A DNA stretch of 64,000 nt from Ardenticatenaceae bacterium (GCA_020634435.1 JACKBS010000004.1:806001-870000); one strand, 5' to 3'. Shown: positions 24,006 to 33,227, counted from the first letter of the stretch. The notes: generated from the letters alone by a model not told the origin. Program-made: numbers and translations.

Positions 24006-25127
24006 TTAGGTTTCTAAAAATTTTAGAGCGAGAACCAATTTTGAGGTTTCCTCTGGCCTTCCGACGCTGATGCGGATGCAGTTGTCCAGCCCCGGCTTGT
24101 TGAAGTAACGCACCAAAATGCCCGCCTGCTCCAACTTTTGTTTGAGCATCTGGGCATCGCGGCCAACGACCCGGCATAGGATAAAATTTGATCGGCTGGG
24201 GAACGGGTTCAGGTAACTAATTGTACCCAATTCGGCAAAAAGGCGCTCTCTTTCAGCGACCAAAAGCTGCACTTTTTCTTGCAGCCACGCCTGATCTTCC
24301 AGCGAGGCCAGTGCCGCCAGCGAAGCGGCGACGTTGATGTTGTACGGCTGCTTGATTTTCCACAGGTGCGGCAGCAGCCACTCCGGGAACGCCCCATACC
24401 CCACGCGCAGCCCGGCCAGCCCGGCCAGCTTGCTAAACGTCCGCAGCACGGCCAGATTGTCGTATTCCAGCGTCCAAGCCATGTGCTCTTTAGCCTGGGC
24501 ATTTATGCCCAGGTGATTTATGCCGAGGTCAAAATCAGCATACGCTTCGTCTAGCACAACCAGAACAGGCAGTTGCAGCAAGCGGCGCAGGTCGGCGTTG
24601 GGGATGGTGCTGCCGTCCGGGTTGTTGGGCGAGCAGAGGAAGAGGATTTTGGCAGTGGGGTGATTGGCAACGGCCGTTTCAATCCCCTCAACATCCAAAC
24701 TAAAATCATCTTTGCGCCGCACCGGCACGTATTGGCCGCTGTTAACGGCCGTACTAAACGGATACATGCCAAACGACGGCGGGCAGTCAATCACCACATC
24801 ACCCGGCGAGAGCACCACGCGTAGCACCAGGTCGATCAGCTCATCGGCACCCATGCCAGTAAGCAGGCGTTCCTTGGGCATGTGCACGTACTGGCTCAGC
24901 GCCTCGCGCAGCTGGTTCGATTCGGGGTCGGGGTAGATGTGGAAGAAACGGCCGTTCCTTAACGCCTCTAGCGCTTTTGGTGACGGACCGTACGGATTCT
25001 CGTTGGCATCCAGCTTCACAATCGCCTCCGGTGCTCGCCCCAACCGCGCCGACAACACTTCAAACGGCACAATCGGCACGTAAGCCTCCATCTCAGCAAT
25101 GTCTGGTCGTACAAACTTGTTGGTCAT
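24006..25127 (-). CDS. hisC: Histidinol-phosphate aminotransferase
   Basis: The 373-aa PLP enzyme of fold type I transfers the amino group from glutamate to imidazole-acetol phosphate. It shows KLDANENPYGPSP at the N-terminus, LFLCSPNNPDG, LDEAYADF, and the PLP-lysine motif RTFSKLAGLAGLRVGYG. Normal length. Start with GAGGAATCAG upstream; 17 bp after hisD. Confidence 0.94.
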   Translation of the reverse strand: MTNKFVRPDIAEMEAYVPIVPFEVLSARLGRAPEAIVKLDANENPYGPSPKALEALRNGRFFHIYPDPESNQLREALSQYVHMPKERLLTGMGADELIDLVLRVVLSPGDVVIDCPPSFGMYPFSTAVNSGQYVPVRRKDDFSLDVEGIETAVANHPTAKILFLCSPNNPDGSTIPNADLRRLLQLPVLVVLDEAYADFDLGINHLGINAQAKEHMAWTLEYDNLAVLRTFSKLAGLAGLRVGYGAFPEWLLPHLWKIKQPYNINVAASLAALASLEDQAWLQEKVQLLVAERERLFAELGTISYLNPFPSRSNFILCRVVGRDAQMLKQKLEQAGILVRYFNKPGLDNCIRISVGRPEETSKLVLALKFLET

Positions 25128-25144
25128 CTGATTCCTCTCAGTGA

Positions 25145-26467
25145 TTAAATCCTCTTTTTGGCGGCGTTGGCATGGCCATCGAGGGCTTCGGCCTGGGCGA
25201 TGCGTGCGGCGGCTACGCTGAGTTGGGCCGAAGTGGCATCATCCAGCTGCACGATGCTGCTGATTTTTACAAAATCCAGCACATTGAGCGGCGAGGCGAA
25301 GCGGGCGGTGCCGTTAGTAGGCATGACGTGACTTGGCCCGGCGACGTAATCCCCCAGCACCTCAAAACTGCGCTCGCCGATGAACAGCCCGCCTGCGTTG
25401 GGAATTTTATCCATGTAGGCGGTTGGATTAGCGGTGGCGATGCAGGTGTGTTCGGCGGCAAAGTCGCTGGCCAGCTGGCACGCTTCATCCAAATCAGCCG
25501 TCAGAACGATGCCCCCCTGATTGGCCAGCGAAACCGCGATTATTTCGCTGCGGCTGAGCATTTCCATCTGTCGCGCAATTTCCACCTGAACCCCTTCGGC
25601 CAGCGCCCGTGAGGGCGTAAAAAGGATGGCCGTGGCCAGAACATCGTGTTCGGCCTGGGCTAACATGTCGGCGGCGACCCAGGCGGGATCGGCCGTTTCG
25701 TCGGCCACCACCACCGTTTCCGTGGGACCGTATAGCCCGTCGATGCCGACGATGCCGTACACCTGTCGCTTGGCCAGAGTGGTGAACAGGTTGCCCGGCC
25801 CAACGATTTTATCGACACGGGGCACACTTTCTGTGCCAAACGCCAGCGCAGCGACGGCCTGTGCCCCGCCCAGCGTGTAGATCGTGTCGATGCCGGCAAT
25901 GGCTGCGGTGGCCAGGATGACATCGGGAATACGGCCGTTGCCTCGTCCCGGCGGCGTAGCAACCACAATTTCGGGCACACCTGCCACCTGTGCCGGAATG
26001 GCCGACATCAGGAGCGAGGAAGGCAGCGGGGCCGTGCCGCCGGGCACATAAACCCCCACGCGCTGAATGGGCGTCACGCGCTGGCCGATGATGCCGCCCA
26101 TCTCGCTGGTTTGCCAGTTGGGCAGCGGCTGCCGCTGGTGAAAGTCGCGAATCCGGCTGGCGGCCAACTCCAGCGCTTCTCTCAAATCGGCGGGGATGCG
26201 GCTGACGGCCGTTTCAATTTCCGCTTTGTCCACTTGCAAGCTAGTTAGCGGGACGCCGTCAATCATTTCGGTCCAGTGGTGTAGGGCGGCATCCCCTTGC
26301 TGGCGCACATCACGGAGAATGGTGGTAACGGCCGTTTCCGGCGTGGCCCCTTCGCCAAACAGCTTGTTTAAGCTGGCCTGTAGCGCCGACGGCACAACGG
26401 GTTCCAAAGAATCTTCTCGCCGCAGAATGCTATTTTTTGCTTCGGGTACGTTTAGAATGTTTATCAT
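25145..26467 (-). CDS. hisD: Histidinol dehydrogenase
   Basis: The 440-aa NAD-dependent zinc enzyme carries out the last two oxidations to histidine. Typical segments are YVPGGTAPLPSSLLMSAIPAQVAGV, VDKIVGPGN, LLAQAEHD (zinc His region) and the C-terminal NAGGLFIGERSFEVLGDYVAGPSHVMPT. Normal length. Its start is separated from hisG by a repeat array that also forms the end of hisG. Confidence 0.95.
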   Translation of the reverse strand: MINILNVPEAKNSILRREDSLEPVVPSALQASLNKLFGEGATPETAVTTILRDVRQQGDAALHHWTEMIDGVPLTSLQVDKAEIETAVSRIPADLREALELAASRIRDFHQRQPLPNWQTSEMGGIIGQRVTPIQRVGVYVPGGTAPLPSSLLMSAIPAQVAGVPEIVVATPPGRGNGRIPDVILATAAIAGIDTIYTLGGAQAVAALAFGTESVPRVDKIVGPGNLFTTLAKRQVYGIVGIDGLYGPTETVVVADETADPAWVAADMLAQAEHDVLATAILFTPSRALAEGVQVEIARQMEMLSRSEIIAVSLANQGGIVLTADLDEACQLASDFAAEHTCIATANPTAYMDKIPNAGGLFIGERSFEVLGDYVAGPSHVMPTNGTARFASPLNVLDFVKISSIVQLDDATSAQLSVAAARIAQAEALDGHANAAKKRI

Positions 26468-26479
26468 GATCTCTTTTTT

Positions 26480-26560
26480 AGTAAAAAGTGAATAGTGATA
26501 AGTAAAAAGTGAGTTTAGCCTTCACTTTTCACTTTTTACTTTTCACTTACCACTTACCAC
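26480..26560. repeat. AAAAGTGA/TAAGTGG hairpin array between hisG and hisD
   Basis: Units AAAAAGTGAATAGTGATAAGT on one arm and CACTTTTCACTTTTTACTTT then CACTTACCACTTACC on the other. The last units encode the hisG C-terminus (VVSGK) and its TGA stop. Confidence 0.85.
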
Positions 26561-27589
26561 TTCCTTTCTTTCACTTTCAAGTGCGGTTAACATGGCGCGG
26601 TACCGCTCCGGCACTTCTTCAAAAATGTATTTACATGGCGAAACCACTACGCCACTGCCGCCAATCTGGCGCAGTTCGGCAATGGCTTGGAACAGGTTGG
26701 GCTTTTGCACCACAATGTTGACGGCAAACCAGGTCGGTTCGTCGGGGGCGGCTTGCTGAGGCACCACCGGGGCAATGGTCGGGCCACGCAGGCCGCGCAG
26801 GTGTGGCTGGTCGAGCATCTTCTGGGCAATCGCTTCGGGCGAATCGCCCCGCACGTTGGTGATGACCAGGAATGAATTTTCGGCCCGTAGATGGGCTTCG
26901 ATGTACTCAATGAGTTGCCGGGCCACTGACAGCACATTGGGGCGGGATTGCAAAGCGGTTTTGTTGGCAATCAGGCACGCCTGGGAGTTGAGAATGAGGC
27001 CGTCGTCGAGGGGGCGCAGGTGGTTGTCGCGCAGGGTGATGCCGGAGGAGACCAGGTCGGCAATGATGTCGGCGTAACCGATGGTGGGGGCAATTTCCAG
27101 TGTGCCTTCCACGTTGATGAGGCGAACGGGGGCAATGTTGTGCTCTTCTAAGAATGCGCCGGTGGTTTTGGGGAATTTGGTAGCCACGCGGAGGGAACGG
27201 CCGTCTTCCCCCAATTCTTTCGCCCATGCTGCCAGTTCGGCCATCGTGCGCACCGGTTTTTCTTCGGGGATGGCCAGGTTGAGAGTGCACGGCCCAAAGC
27301 CCAGTTCATCGTGCAGGACGAGGATGTTTTGCGAACGGCCGTATGCTTTCTCGGTCAAAATATCAATCCCCGTGATGCCAAAATCAATGCTGCCCTGCCG
27401 CACCCCGGTTACAATGTCGCCCGGTCGCTGGAACATCACCGTTAGGCCGGGCAGGCTGGGGATTGTGGCCTCGTACTGGCGCGGATTGGGCCGGTAGACC
27501 TTGAGGCCGCACGCCGCGAGGAAGTCAAAGGCGTCGTTATACAGCGCCCCTTTGCTGGGTAGTCCCAGCCGAATGTCTGTGCGAATCAT
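26543..27589 (-). CDS. hisG: ATP phosphoribosyltransferase (long form)
   Basis: The 348-aa first enzyme of the pathway condenses ATP and PRPP. N-terminal catalytic domains (GLPSKGAL; the PRPP loop is probably EGTLEIAPTIGYADIIADLVSSG) are followed by a C-terminal regulatory ACT-like domain (about 265-335), so it is the long, HisZ-independent form that is feedback-inhibited by histidine. The ATG at 27589 has AAGGAGGA upstream; an in-frame extension is rejected. The last residues come from a tandem repeat. First structural gene after the attenuator. Confidence 0.94.
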   Translation of the reverse strand: MIRTDIRLGLPSKGALYNDAFDFLAACGLKVYRPNPRQYEATIPSLPGLTVMFQRPGDIVTGVRQGSIDFGITGIDILTEKAYGRSQNILVLHDELGFGPCTLNLAIPEEKPVRTMAELAAWAKELGEDGRSLRVATKFPKTTGAFLEEHNIAPVRLINVEGTLEIAPTIGYADIIADLVSSGITLRDNHLRPLDDGLILNSQACLIANKTALQSRPNVLSVARQLIEYIEAHLRAENSFLVITNVRGDSPEAIAQKMLDQPHLRGLRGPTIAPVVPQQAAPDEPTWFAVNIVVQKPNLFQAIAELRQIGGSGVVVSPCKYIFEEVPERYRAMLTALESERKEVVSGK

Positions 27590-27607
27590 AAATCCTCCTT
27601 GGAAATA

Positions 27608-27669
27608 ATCCACAGATGACACAGATTTCGCAGATAAGATAATCTGTGTCATCTGCGAAATCTGTGGAT
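27608..27669. repeat. CAGAT-type hairpin array upstream of hisG
   Basis: Nine-base units ending CAGAT (ATCCACAGAT, GACACAGAT, TTCGCAGAT) run forward, then their complements return with the order of two units swapped. It lies in the leader between the attenuator and hisG and ends before the hisG ribosome-binding site. Confidence 0.8.
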
Positions 27670-27710
27670 ATTCTTTCGTGATGGTCTACCCATCCATAAA
27701 ATCTACCTGG

Positions 27711-27746
27711 AAAACAAAAACACCCTCCTCAGGTCTGAGGAGGGTG
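27711..27746 (-). terminator. Rho-independent terminator (his attenuator)
   Basis: Read on the minus strand: stem CACCCTCCTCA, loop GACC, stem TGAGGAGGGTG (27746-27721), then TTTTTGTTTT (27720-27711). An 11-bp GC-rich perfect stem and a T-run make this the clearest terminator in the window. It stands between the leader peptide and hisG, so it must be read through for the operon to be expressed. Confidence 0.92.
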
Positions 27747-27786
27747 CTAGAAAATGCTACCCTGGTGTGTGTAATCTACCTCAACC
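27732..27786 (-). promoter_or_regulatory. Candidate antiterminator pairing in the his leader
   Basis: GGTTGAGG (27786-27779, containing the leader stop codon) can pair with CCTCAGACC (27740-27732, the terminator's left arm end and loop), with one wobble and one bulge, which excludes the terminator stem. A ribosome finishing the leader would cover the first arm; one stalled at the His codons would leave it free. A second pairing, GTGAACC (27834-27828) with GGTTCGC (27797-27791), could form the 1:2 pause hairpin around the His codons. Confidence 0.6.
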
Positions 27787-27861
27787 CGAAGCGAACCTGC
27801 GCCAGCTGATGTGGTGCGCGTGATGGTGGTTCACATGGGTCAAAGCAAGACGATTCATCAT
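27781..27861 (-). CDS. hisL: Histidine-rich leader peptide of the his operon
   Basis: A 26-codon frame (27861-27784, stop TGA at 27783-27781) contains THVNHHHAHH: six histidines in nine residues. It is followed after 34 bp by a strong rho-independent terminator and then hisG. This is the layout of enterobacterial his attenuation: scarce His-tRNA stalls the ribosome and favours an antiterminator. The frame starts ATGATG three or four bases after the predicted transcription start, so it is probably translated leaderless. Its function is inferred from this arrangement; the peptide itself would have no further role. Confidence 0.82.
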   Translation of the reverse strand: MMNRLALTHVNHHHAHHISWRRFASG

Positions 27862-27870
27862 ATCGGCAAA

Positions 27871-27898
27871 AGTCTAGCACATCCCTTGCGGGATGCAA
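27871..27898 (-). promoter_or_regulatory. his operon promoter
   Basis: On the minus strand TTGCAT (27898-27893), 16 bp, TAGACT (27876-27871). The spacer with its -35 edge holds the hairpin GCATCCC-GCAA-GGGATG, a possible operator. The start point would be at about 27864, just before the leader ATG. Confidence 0.6.
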
Positions 27899-27917
27899 TA
27901 GAAATTTTGAAATCCGA

Positions 27918-27946
27918 TGCGGCACACTTTTTGGAAGTGTGCCGCA
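27918..27946. repeat. 12-bp perfect hairpin TGCGGCACACTT/AAGTGTGCCGCA
   Basis: Loop of five bases. It lies between the end of the choice-of-anchor gene and the his promoter, so it may end the former transcript. Its sequence resembles the elements at 36503-36535 and 41522-41555. Confidence 0.6.
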
Positions 27947-27959
27947 CTTGCCAGATTGC

Positions 27960-29546
27960 TTAATTTTCGATACTAAAAATAGCGACAGAGCCGCTTACCT
28001 CGTACCCGACGATGAGCAGTGGCTGGCCTGTGGGGCTGTCGCTGGCGGATACAAAGGTGAGGCCTTCAGGACCCAGATCACCGGCGGTGCCCGCTTCGGC
28101 ATCACCGCTGAAGTCGCGGGTATTGATGTATTCCACAAACTGCGGATTGCTGGGTGTGGTCACATCATAGACCATGATGCCACCGATGCGCTCCAGACCG
28201 ATGAAGGCATAGGTACGGCCGTTTACCACGCCCACAACCACACCTTCTGGCTCTGGCCCTTTGTTGTCGCTGCGGTTGTCAAACGAATCGTTTTCGTCGT
28301 TAGTGGAATTAAAATCGTCAGGCAGCACGGTAGCCGTAATTTGTTCCAACTGATCGCCACTGTCGAAAACCAGTTTCCCTTGCCGGGTCCAGATCGAGAA
28401 AGAACGGCCGCCGAACGCCCACAACGCATCAAAATCCCCGTCGCCATCTGTATCGCCCTGGGCGGTGGTGACGGTGAGGCGGCCAATCGCCTCATTTTCT
28501 TGCAGGGCGTCTGCGTTGGGGAAGGCCGTGGGGTCCAGTTCCAAATCTTTCACGCGTTCTTCTTCAGCATAGCCGTCGTAGTCGCGAGCATCGCCTTCAT
28601 TGGCGGTGATGAGGAACTGCTGGCCGCGAATGGTGAAGGCGGCGATGGCGTCGGGCATGTACATGCCGTAGACAGGCCAGTTGGCGATGTTGATGGCATC
28701 ATCCTTGTCGCTGGCGTCCAGGCCGTTGCCCGGTTGGCTGTGGTCTTTTAGCCCTAAAGCGCGCAGGGACATAACGTTGGCGTTGGCAATGTCGATGATG
28801 GCCAGGGCGTTGTTTTCTTGCAGGGTCACCCAGGCAATTCTGGAGTCGTCGGACACGGCGATGTATTCGGGTTCCAGGTCTTGAGATACGGTGGCGTTGG
28901 GGCCAAAAATGCGGATGAGCGGGTCGATGGAACGGCCGTTAAATTTGGCAAAACTGGCGGTGCGCACATCAGCTTGGGTCAGATTGGCTACGCCGTGGCG
29001 TAAATCAATAATGCTGACAGAACCTTCCGGATCAACGTCATAATCGTCGTTGGGTTCACCTTCATTGGCAACAAGGACGTAACGGCCGTTTGGCGAGAAG
29101 GTCACCATGTCCGGCAAAGCACCAACCGTCACGGCCGCCAGTAAATTGCCATCGGTGTCCAAGAAGACAGCTTGCCCCGGGTCCGTTTTGGTCTCGGCCT
29201 GTGCCGCCACAACGACTAGGCCATCGTGTACGGCCACGCTGTTGATGCCTCCGCTAAATTCGGGCAAATCGATGGGGCTAAGCAGGCTTGGGCTGGTCGG
29301 ATCGCTCAAATCGAGTACATCCACTCGGCCAGCATCGGCATTGATGACAAAAAGACGGGCGGTTCCGGCATCAAAAGCGACAATCTCGGCGGCACCTTCG
29401 GCAAATACGCCGGTTTCATAATGCCCAATTGTCTCCAGATGAATAGTGGGGCCAGAAACGGCCGCTGTCGCCAAGCCCACGCCGACCAAGACAATGGTCA
29501 TGATCAGCCCAAGGCGGACCCACATTTTTACTTTTATGCTATTCAT
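27960..29546 (-). CDS. Secreted choice-of-anchor I-type beta-propeller-like protein
   Basis: The 528-aa protein has a signal peptide (about 1-30; MTIVLVGVGLATAAVSG). The mature part matches the choice-of-anchor I family: GAAEIVAFDAGTARLFVINADAGRVDVLDL, GALPDMVTFSPNGRYVLVANEGEP, ITANEGDARDYDGY, and GPEPEGVVVGVVNGRTYAFIGLERIGG. These are repeated blades of a beta-propeller-like fold with acidic, probably calcium-binding loops (DTDGDGDFD). No LPXTG or other anchor is present at the C-terminus, so it is released or held otherwise. Some relatives are annotated as alkaline phosphatases, but no catalytic motif is evident. Start with AGGAGAG upstream. Confidence 0.8.
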   Translation of the reverse strand: MNSIKVKMWVRLGLIMTIVLVGVGLATAAVSGPTIHLETIGHYETGVFAEGAAEIVAFDAGTARLFVINADAGRVDVLDLSDPTSPSLLSPIDLPEFSGGINSVAVHDGLVVVAAQAETKTDPGQAVFLDTDGNLLAAVTVGALPDMVTFSPNGRYVLVANEGEPNDDYDVDPEGSVSIIDLRHGVANLTQADVRTASFAKFNGRSIDPLIRIFGPNATVSQDLEPEYIAVSDDSRIAWVTLQENNALAIIDIANANVMSLRALGLKDHSQPGNGLDASDKDDAINIANWPVYGMYMPDAIAAFTIRGQQFLITANEGDARDYDGYAEEERVKDLELDPTAFPNADALQENEAIGRLTVTTAQGDTDGDGDFDALWAFGGRSFSIWTRQGKLVFDSGDQLEQITATVLPDDFNSTNDENDSFDNRSDNKGPEPEGVVVGVVNGRTYAFIGLERIGGIMVYDVTTPSNPQFVEYINTRDFSGDAEAGTAGDLGPEGLTFVSASDSPTGQPLLIVGYEVSGSVAIFSIEN

Positions 29547-29697
29547 TGTTCTCTCCTTTGCATTGTAGAATGAGGTGTGATCAAGGTTGGTTTACCGGGC
29601 TTGATTATAGAAAATCGAACTGGGCCAGATGCTAACGGGCTTTTAAGGTCTGTTTAACAGTTTGTTATTGGGCTAGGTCAACAAGCGGATTGATAGG

Positions 29698-29703
29698 TAT
29701 AAT
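29698..29703 (+). promoter_or_regulatory. -10 element before the ParB-USP cluster
   Basis: TATAAT 39 bp before the GTG start of the first ParB-USP gene; the -35 region is weak (AGGTCA). AGGTAGG serves as the ribosome-binding site. Confidence 0.45.
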
Positions 29704-29741
29704 TGTGCAAATTTCTCACTGTTTTTTAGGTAGGTTGAACC

Positions 29742-31469
29742 GTGTCAAACTCAGGAACGCTTGTTTACAATACGGCCGTTGAAGATTTCAAACGGGCTCG
29801 CCGAACCGGTGCTATGCAGCAGATGATGGCCCGTCTCACCGGCAAATCGGCGGATTTATTGGCTTATGATGATGTCTGTCAGCATGTAAAAACGTCGGAA
29901 GGCGTGAAGCAGGGGCTCCGCGAAATTCCGCTGGACGCCATTGTGGGCAGTGTGGGGCGCTACCAAGACTTTACCCGTGCTTTCTGGCCCAAAAATGATA
30001 GCGATGAAGAACGCTGGGTTCGGGTGAAAACGGCCGTTAATGATATGGTCGGTATGCCCCCGATTGATGTGTACAAGGTAGGCGAAGTCTACTTTGTCAT
30101 CGACGGCAACCACCGTGTTTCGGTGGCCCGGCAGCTGGGCAGCGATACCATCACGGCCCGCGTTACGGAAGTGCACCTGCGCGTACCGCTCTCGACCGAA
30201 GACGACCCGGACGAGTTGATTTGCAAAGCGCGCTATGCAGAGTTTTTGGAAGAAACCAACCTGGATGTGCTCCGGCCGGAAGCTGATTTGCTGCTGACAT
30301 TTTGCAGTCAATATCAGCTGTTGCTGGACCAGATCGCCGCTCATGCGGAACTGCTGGCCGAAAAAGGCGAACGGGTGGATGCGGCAACGGCCGTTTGCCG
30401 TTGGTACGATGAGGTGTATAAGCCCGTCCAGCGCCACATTCGCGCCCAGGGCATTATGCGGCTTTTCCCAGAGCGCACCCAGGCAGACATGTACATTCTG
30501 TTTTCGGAGCGCCGGGCTGAGTTGGAGTCATCGCTGGGGTGGGAGATCGAGCCGGAAACGGCCGTTTCCCATTTGGTTACTGAAAAGAGCGAGCGGACTT
30601 TGGGCTTGGCCGGGCGGCTGCGCAAGGTTTTGGTACCGCCTGAACTCATTGAAGGGCCGCCGCCCGGACACTGGCGCGAGTTTCAGGCCACCCGGCAAAT
30701 GGATCGCCTGTTTGCCGACTACCTGGTGAGCATTCGCGGCAGTGAGCCCGATTGGCAGATGCTAGACCAGGTCATCAAGCTGGCCCAGCGTGACGGCGAC
30801 CGGCTGCTGGGGCTGCACGTCATTGAAAAAGAGAGCCAACGGCAAAGCCGGGCTGTGGCCCAAATTCGGGAGCGCTTTTTAGAGGCGTGTGCCGATGGCG
30901 ATATTGCTGGGGAGTTTGCCGTTGAAGTGGGGTCGGTGCGGGAGACGCTCGTCAAGCGGTCTGCTTTTGCCGATTTGGTGGTGTTGAATTTGCAGCATCC
31001 GCCGGGGCCACAGCCTTTGGCTCGACTGAGCAACCGCTTTACTCATCTGGTGCAGCGCTGCCCGCGGCCCATTTTGGCCGTTCCCAGCGGGTCGCAGGTG
31101 GTATTGGAAAACACGCTGCTGTCTTATGACGGTAGCCCCAAGGCAGATGAAGCGCTGTTTGTGGCTACGTATCTGGCAACTCGCTGGCCTATCTCTTTGA
31201 CGGTGGTAACGGTGGAGACGGAATACACCTCAGCCGATGCGCTGGAGAAAGCCAGGGAATACCTGGAAGGGCAGGGGATACAGGACGTGACTTACGTGCT
31301 GCATCAGCCACCCATTGCCGAGGCCGTTCTGGCAACGGCCGTTGAAAACAATATTGACTATCTCATCATGGGCGGGTTTGGTTTTCGTCCCATGATGCAC
31401 TTAATGTTAGGTAGTACCGTCGATGAAATATTGCGGCGCTTTAAGCACCCCATATTGATTTGTCGATGA
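29742..31469 (+). CDS. ParB-like domain fused to two universal-stress-protein domains (copy 1)
   Basis: The 575-aa protein has an N-terminal ParB/sulfiredoxin-like domain with REIPLDAIVGS (about 60-70) and the box DGNHRVSVARQLG (121-133), corresponding to the nucleotide-binding GERRxxA box of ParB. A helical region follows (about 160-330), then two UspA-type domains. The first (about 345-450) lacks the ATP loop; the second (about 455-575) keeps G-2x-G-9x-GS in MGGFGFRPMMHLMLGST and ends with LICR. It starts with GTG. The next gene is a paralogue. Function unknown; a nucleotide-sensing stress or DNA-associated role is inference from the two domains. Confidence 0.8.
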   Translation: MSNSGTLVYNTAVEDFKRARRTGAMQQMMARLTGKSADLLAYDDVCQHVKTSEGVKQGLREIPLDAIVGSVGRYQDFTRAFWPKNDSDEERWVRVKTAVNDMVGMPPIDVYKVGEVYFVIDGNHRVSVARQLGSDTITARVTEVHLRVPLSTEDDPDELICKARYAEFLEETNLDVLRPEADLLLTFCSQYQLLLDQIAAHAELLAEKGERVDAATAVCRWYDEVYKPVQRHIRAQGIMRLFPERTQADMYILFSERRAELESSLGWEIEPETAVSHLVTEKSERTLGLAGRLRKVLVPPELIEGPPPGHWREFQATRQMDRLFADYLVSIRGSEPDWQMLDQVIKLAQRDGDRLLGLHVIEKESQRQSRAVAQIRERFLEACADGDIAGEFAVEVGSVRETLVKRSAFADLVVLNLQHPPGPQPLARLSNRFTHLVQRCPRPILAVPSGSQVVLENTLLSYDGSPKADEALFVATYLATRWPISLTVVTVETEYTSADALEKAREYLEGQGIQDVTYVLHQPPIAEAVLATAVENNIDYLIMGGFGFRPMMHLMLGSTVDEILRRFKHPILICR

Positions 31470-31484
31470 AAGTTGTAATGGTTT

Positions 31485-33221
31485 ATGAGCACGCAAAATT
31501 CTTATTTTTATCAGTCAGCCCTGGAAGATTTTCACCAGGCGCGGCGGCAGGCGGCTATGCAACAGCTGCTGGCCCGCTTTACGGGTGAGTCCACCGAGCT
31601 GTTGTCTTACGATGACATTCGCAAAAAGCTGAAGGTAACCAACCTGCGCGAGCGCGGTCTGGAAGATATTCCGGTCGATAAAATTATTGGCAGCGTTGGG
31701 CGATACAAAGATTTTACCCGCAGCTTTTTGCCCAAGAGCGATACCAGTGAAGAACGGTGGGCGCGGGTGAAAGCGGCCGTTTCCGACATGACCGGGGTGC
31801 CGCCAATTGAAGTGTACCAGCTAGGCGACGCCTACTTTGTCATTGATGGCAATCATCGCGTTTCCATTGCCCGGCAGCTGGACATGCCGACTATTTCTGC
31901 CTATGTCACCGAAGTGAAAACGCGTGTGCCGCTAACCGTGGATGACAATCCACACGAGATTATTTGCAAGAGCCGGTATGCCGAGTTTTTGGAGCGTACC
32001 AATTTGGACACTTTGCGACCAGACGCTGACCTGCTGATGACGTTTTGCGCCCAATATTCGGTGCTGCTCGATCATATTGATGTGCATCGCTACTACATGG
32101 GGCTGGATTTCCAGCGCGATGTCTCTTACGAAGAAGCAGTGGCGCATTGGTATGACGAAGTATACATGCCGGTGGTCGAGATGATTCGTGAGCAGGGCAT
32201 CATTCGCAATTTCCCTGAGCGCACGGAAGCCGATATGTACTGGCTGCTGGCTGAGCATCGCGCCGAGTTGGAAGAGGCGCTGGGTTGGGAAGTGGACCCC
32301 GGTACGGCCGTTACCGACCTTGTTCGCAAACAGAAGCCCAGCACCACTATTTCCCGCGTTTTGGACGCTGTTGTTCCCGATGAGCTGGAAACTGGCCCCG
32401 CGCCTGGCCAATGGCGCGAGGAGCGCATTGCCAAACGCACCACCGACAATCTGTTTGATGAAACGCTGGTGGCTATTTCTGGCCATCCAGACGATTGGCG
32501 CGTGTTGGATCAGGCTATTTTGTTGGCACAGCGGGAAAACGGCCGTCTCCGGGGCGTGTATGTGGCTGATCCCAAAGATGCTGAATCTGAGGTGGCCATC
32601 GAGCCGACGCGTGATGAGTTTAACCGGCGCACAGAGGAAGCTGGGATTCAGGCCAACTTTAGCGTGGAGTGGGGCACTGTAGCCCGGCAAGTAGTGGCCC
32701 GCGCGGCGTATTCTGATCTGGTGATGCTGGCGTTGAACCGCCCGCCTGGCCTGTCCATTTTGGAGCGTCTGGCCTCTGGTTTGCAGACGATTCTCAAGCG
32801 CACCCCACGCCCGGTGATGATGGTGCCAACGGCCGTTTCGCCCATGAAGCACGCACTGCTGGCTTACGACGGTAGTCCCAAGGCAGAAGAAGCCCTTTTT
32901 GTGGCCACGTACCTGGCCAGCCGCTGGCAAATCGGCCTGTCTGTGGTGACGGTAAGCCCAAATTCCAATGGCAAATTGGAAATGGCCACCCGCATTCAAT
33001 CGCGTGCCAAAACCTATTTGGGTCTGGCGGGGGTCACGGCCAACTATTTAGTGCCTGTTGGCCCGACGGCACAAACCCTGCTGGAAGTAGCCGAAGAAGA
33101 AGCTGCCGATTTTATGATTATGGGCGGCTTTAGTATGAGCTCTATGAAAAATTTGGTGTTGGGCAGCACGCTAAACCGCGTTTTGTTAGAGTACAAGCAG
33201 CCCACCCTCATCTGTCGTTAA
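31485..33221 (+). CDS. ParB-like domain fused to two universal-stress-protein domains (copy 2)
   Basis: The 578-aa paralogue of the preceding gene has the same order of domains and roughly half the residues identical by eye. The ParB-like box is DGNHRVSIARQLD; the C-terminal Usp domain has MGGFSMSSMKNLVLGST. A 15-bp gap separates the genes, so they form an operon and presumably arose by tandem duplication long enough ago to diverge throughout. They may form hetero-oligomers. The downstream small gene follows after 6 bp. Confidence 0.8.
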   Translation: MSTQNSYFYQSALEDFHQARRQAAMQQLLARFTGESTELLSYDDIRKKLKVTNLRERGLEDIPVDKIIGSVGRYKDFTRSFLPKSDTSEERWARVKAAVSDMTGVPPIEVYQLGDAYFVIDGNHRVSIARQLDMPTISAYVTEVKTRVPLTVDDNPHEIICKSRYAEFLERTNLDTLRPDADLLMTFCAQYSVLLDHIDVHRYYMGLDFQRDVSYEEAVAHWYDEVYMPVVEMIREQGIIRNFPERTEADMYWLLAEHRAELEEALGWEVDPGTAVTDLVRKQKPSTTISRVLDAVVPDELETGPAPGQWREERIAKRTTDNLFDETLVAISGHPDDWRVLDQAILLAQRENGRLRGVYVADPKDAESEVAIEPTRDEFNRRTEEAGIQANFSVEWGTVARQVVARAAYSDLVMLALNRPPGLSILERLASGLQTILKRTPRPVMMVPTAVSPMKHALLAYDGSPKAEEALFVATYLASRWQIGLSVVTVSPNSNGKLEMATRIQSRAKTYLGLAGVTANYLVPVGPTAQTLLEVAEEEAADFMIMGGFSMSSMKNLVLGSTLNRVLLEYKQPTLICR

Positions 33222-33227
33222 TTCCCC

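Noticed and set aside
27608..27669. T-box or riboswitch upstream of hisG
   Set aside because: No T-box sequence or specifier arm is visible; the leader is explained by a His-rich peptide, a terminator and a repeat hairpin.
29742..33221. Complete ParABS partition locus
   Set aside because: No ParA gene or parS-like 16-bp site is visible; only the ParB-type nucleotide box is shared.
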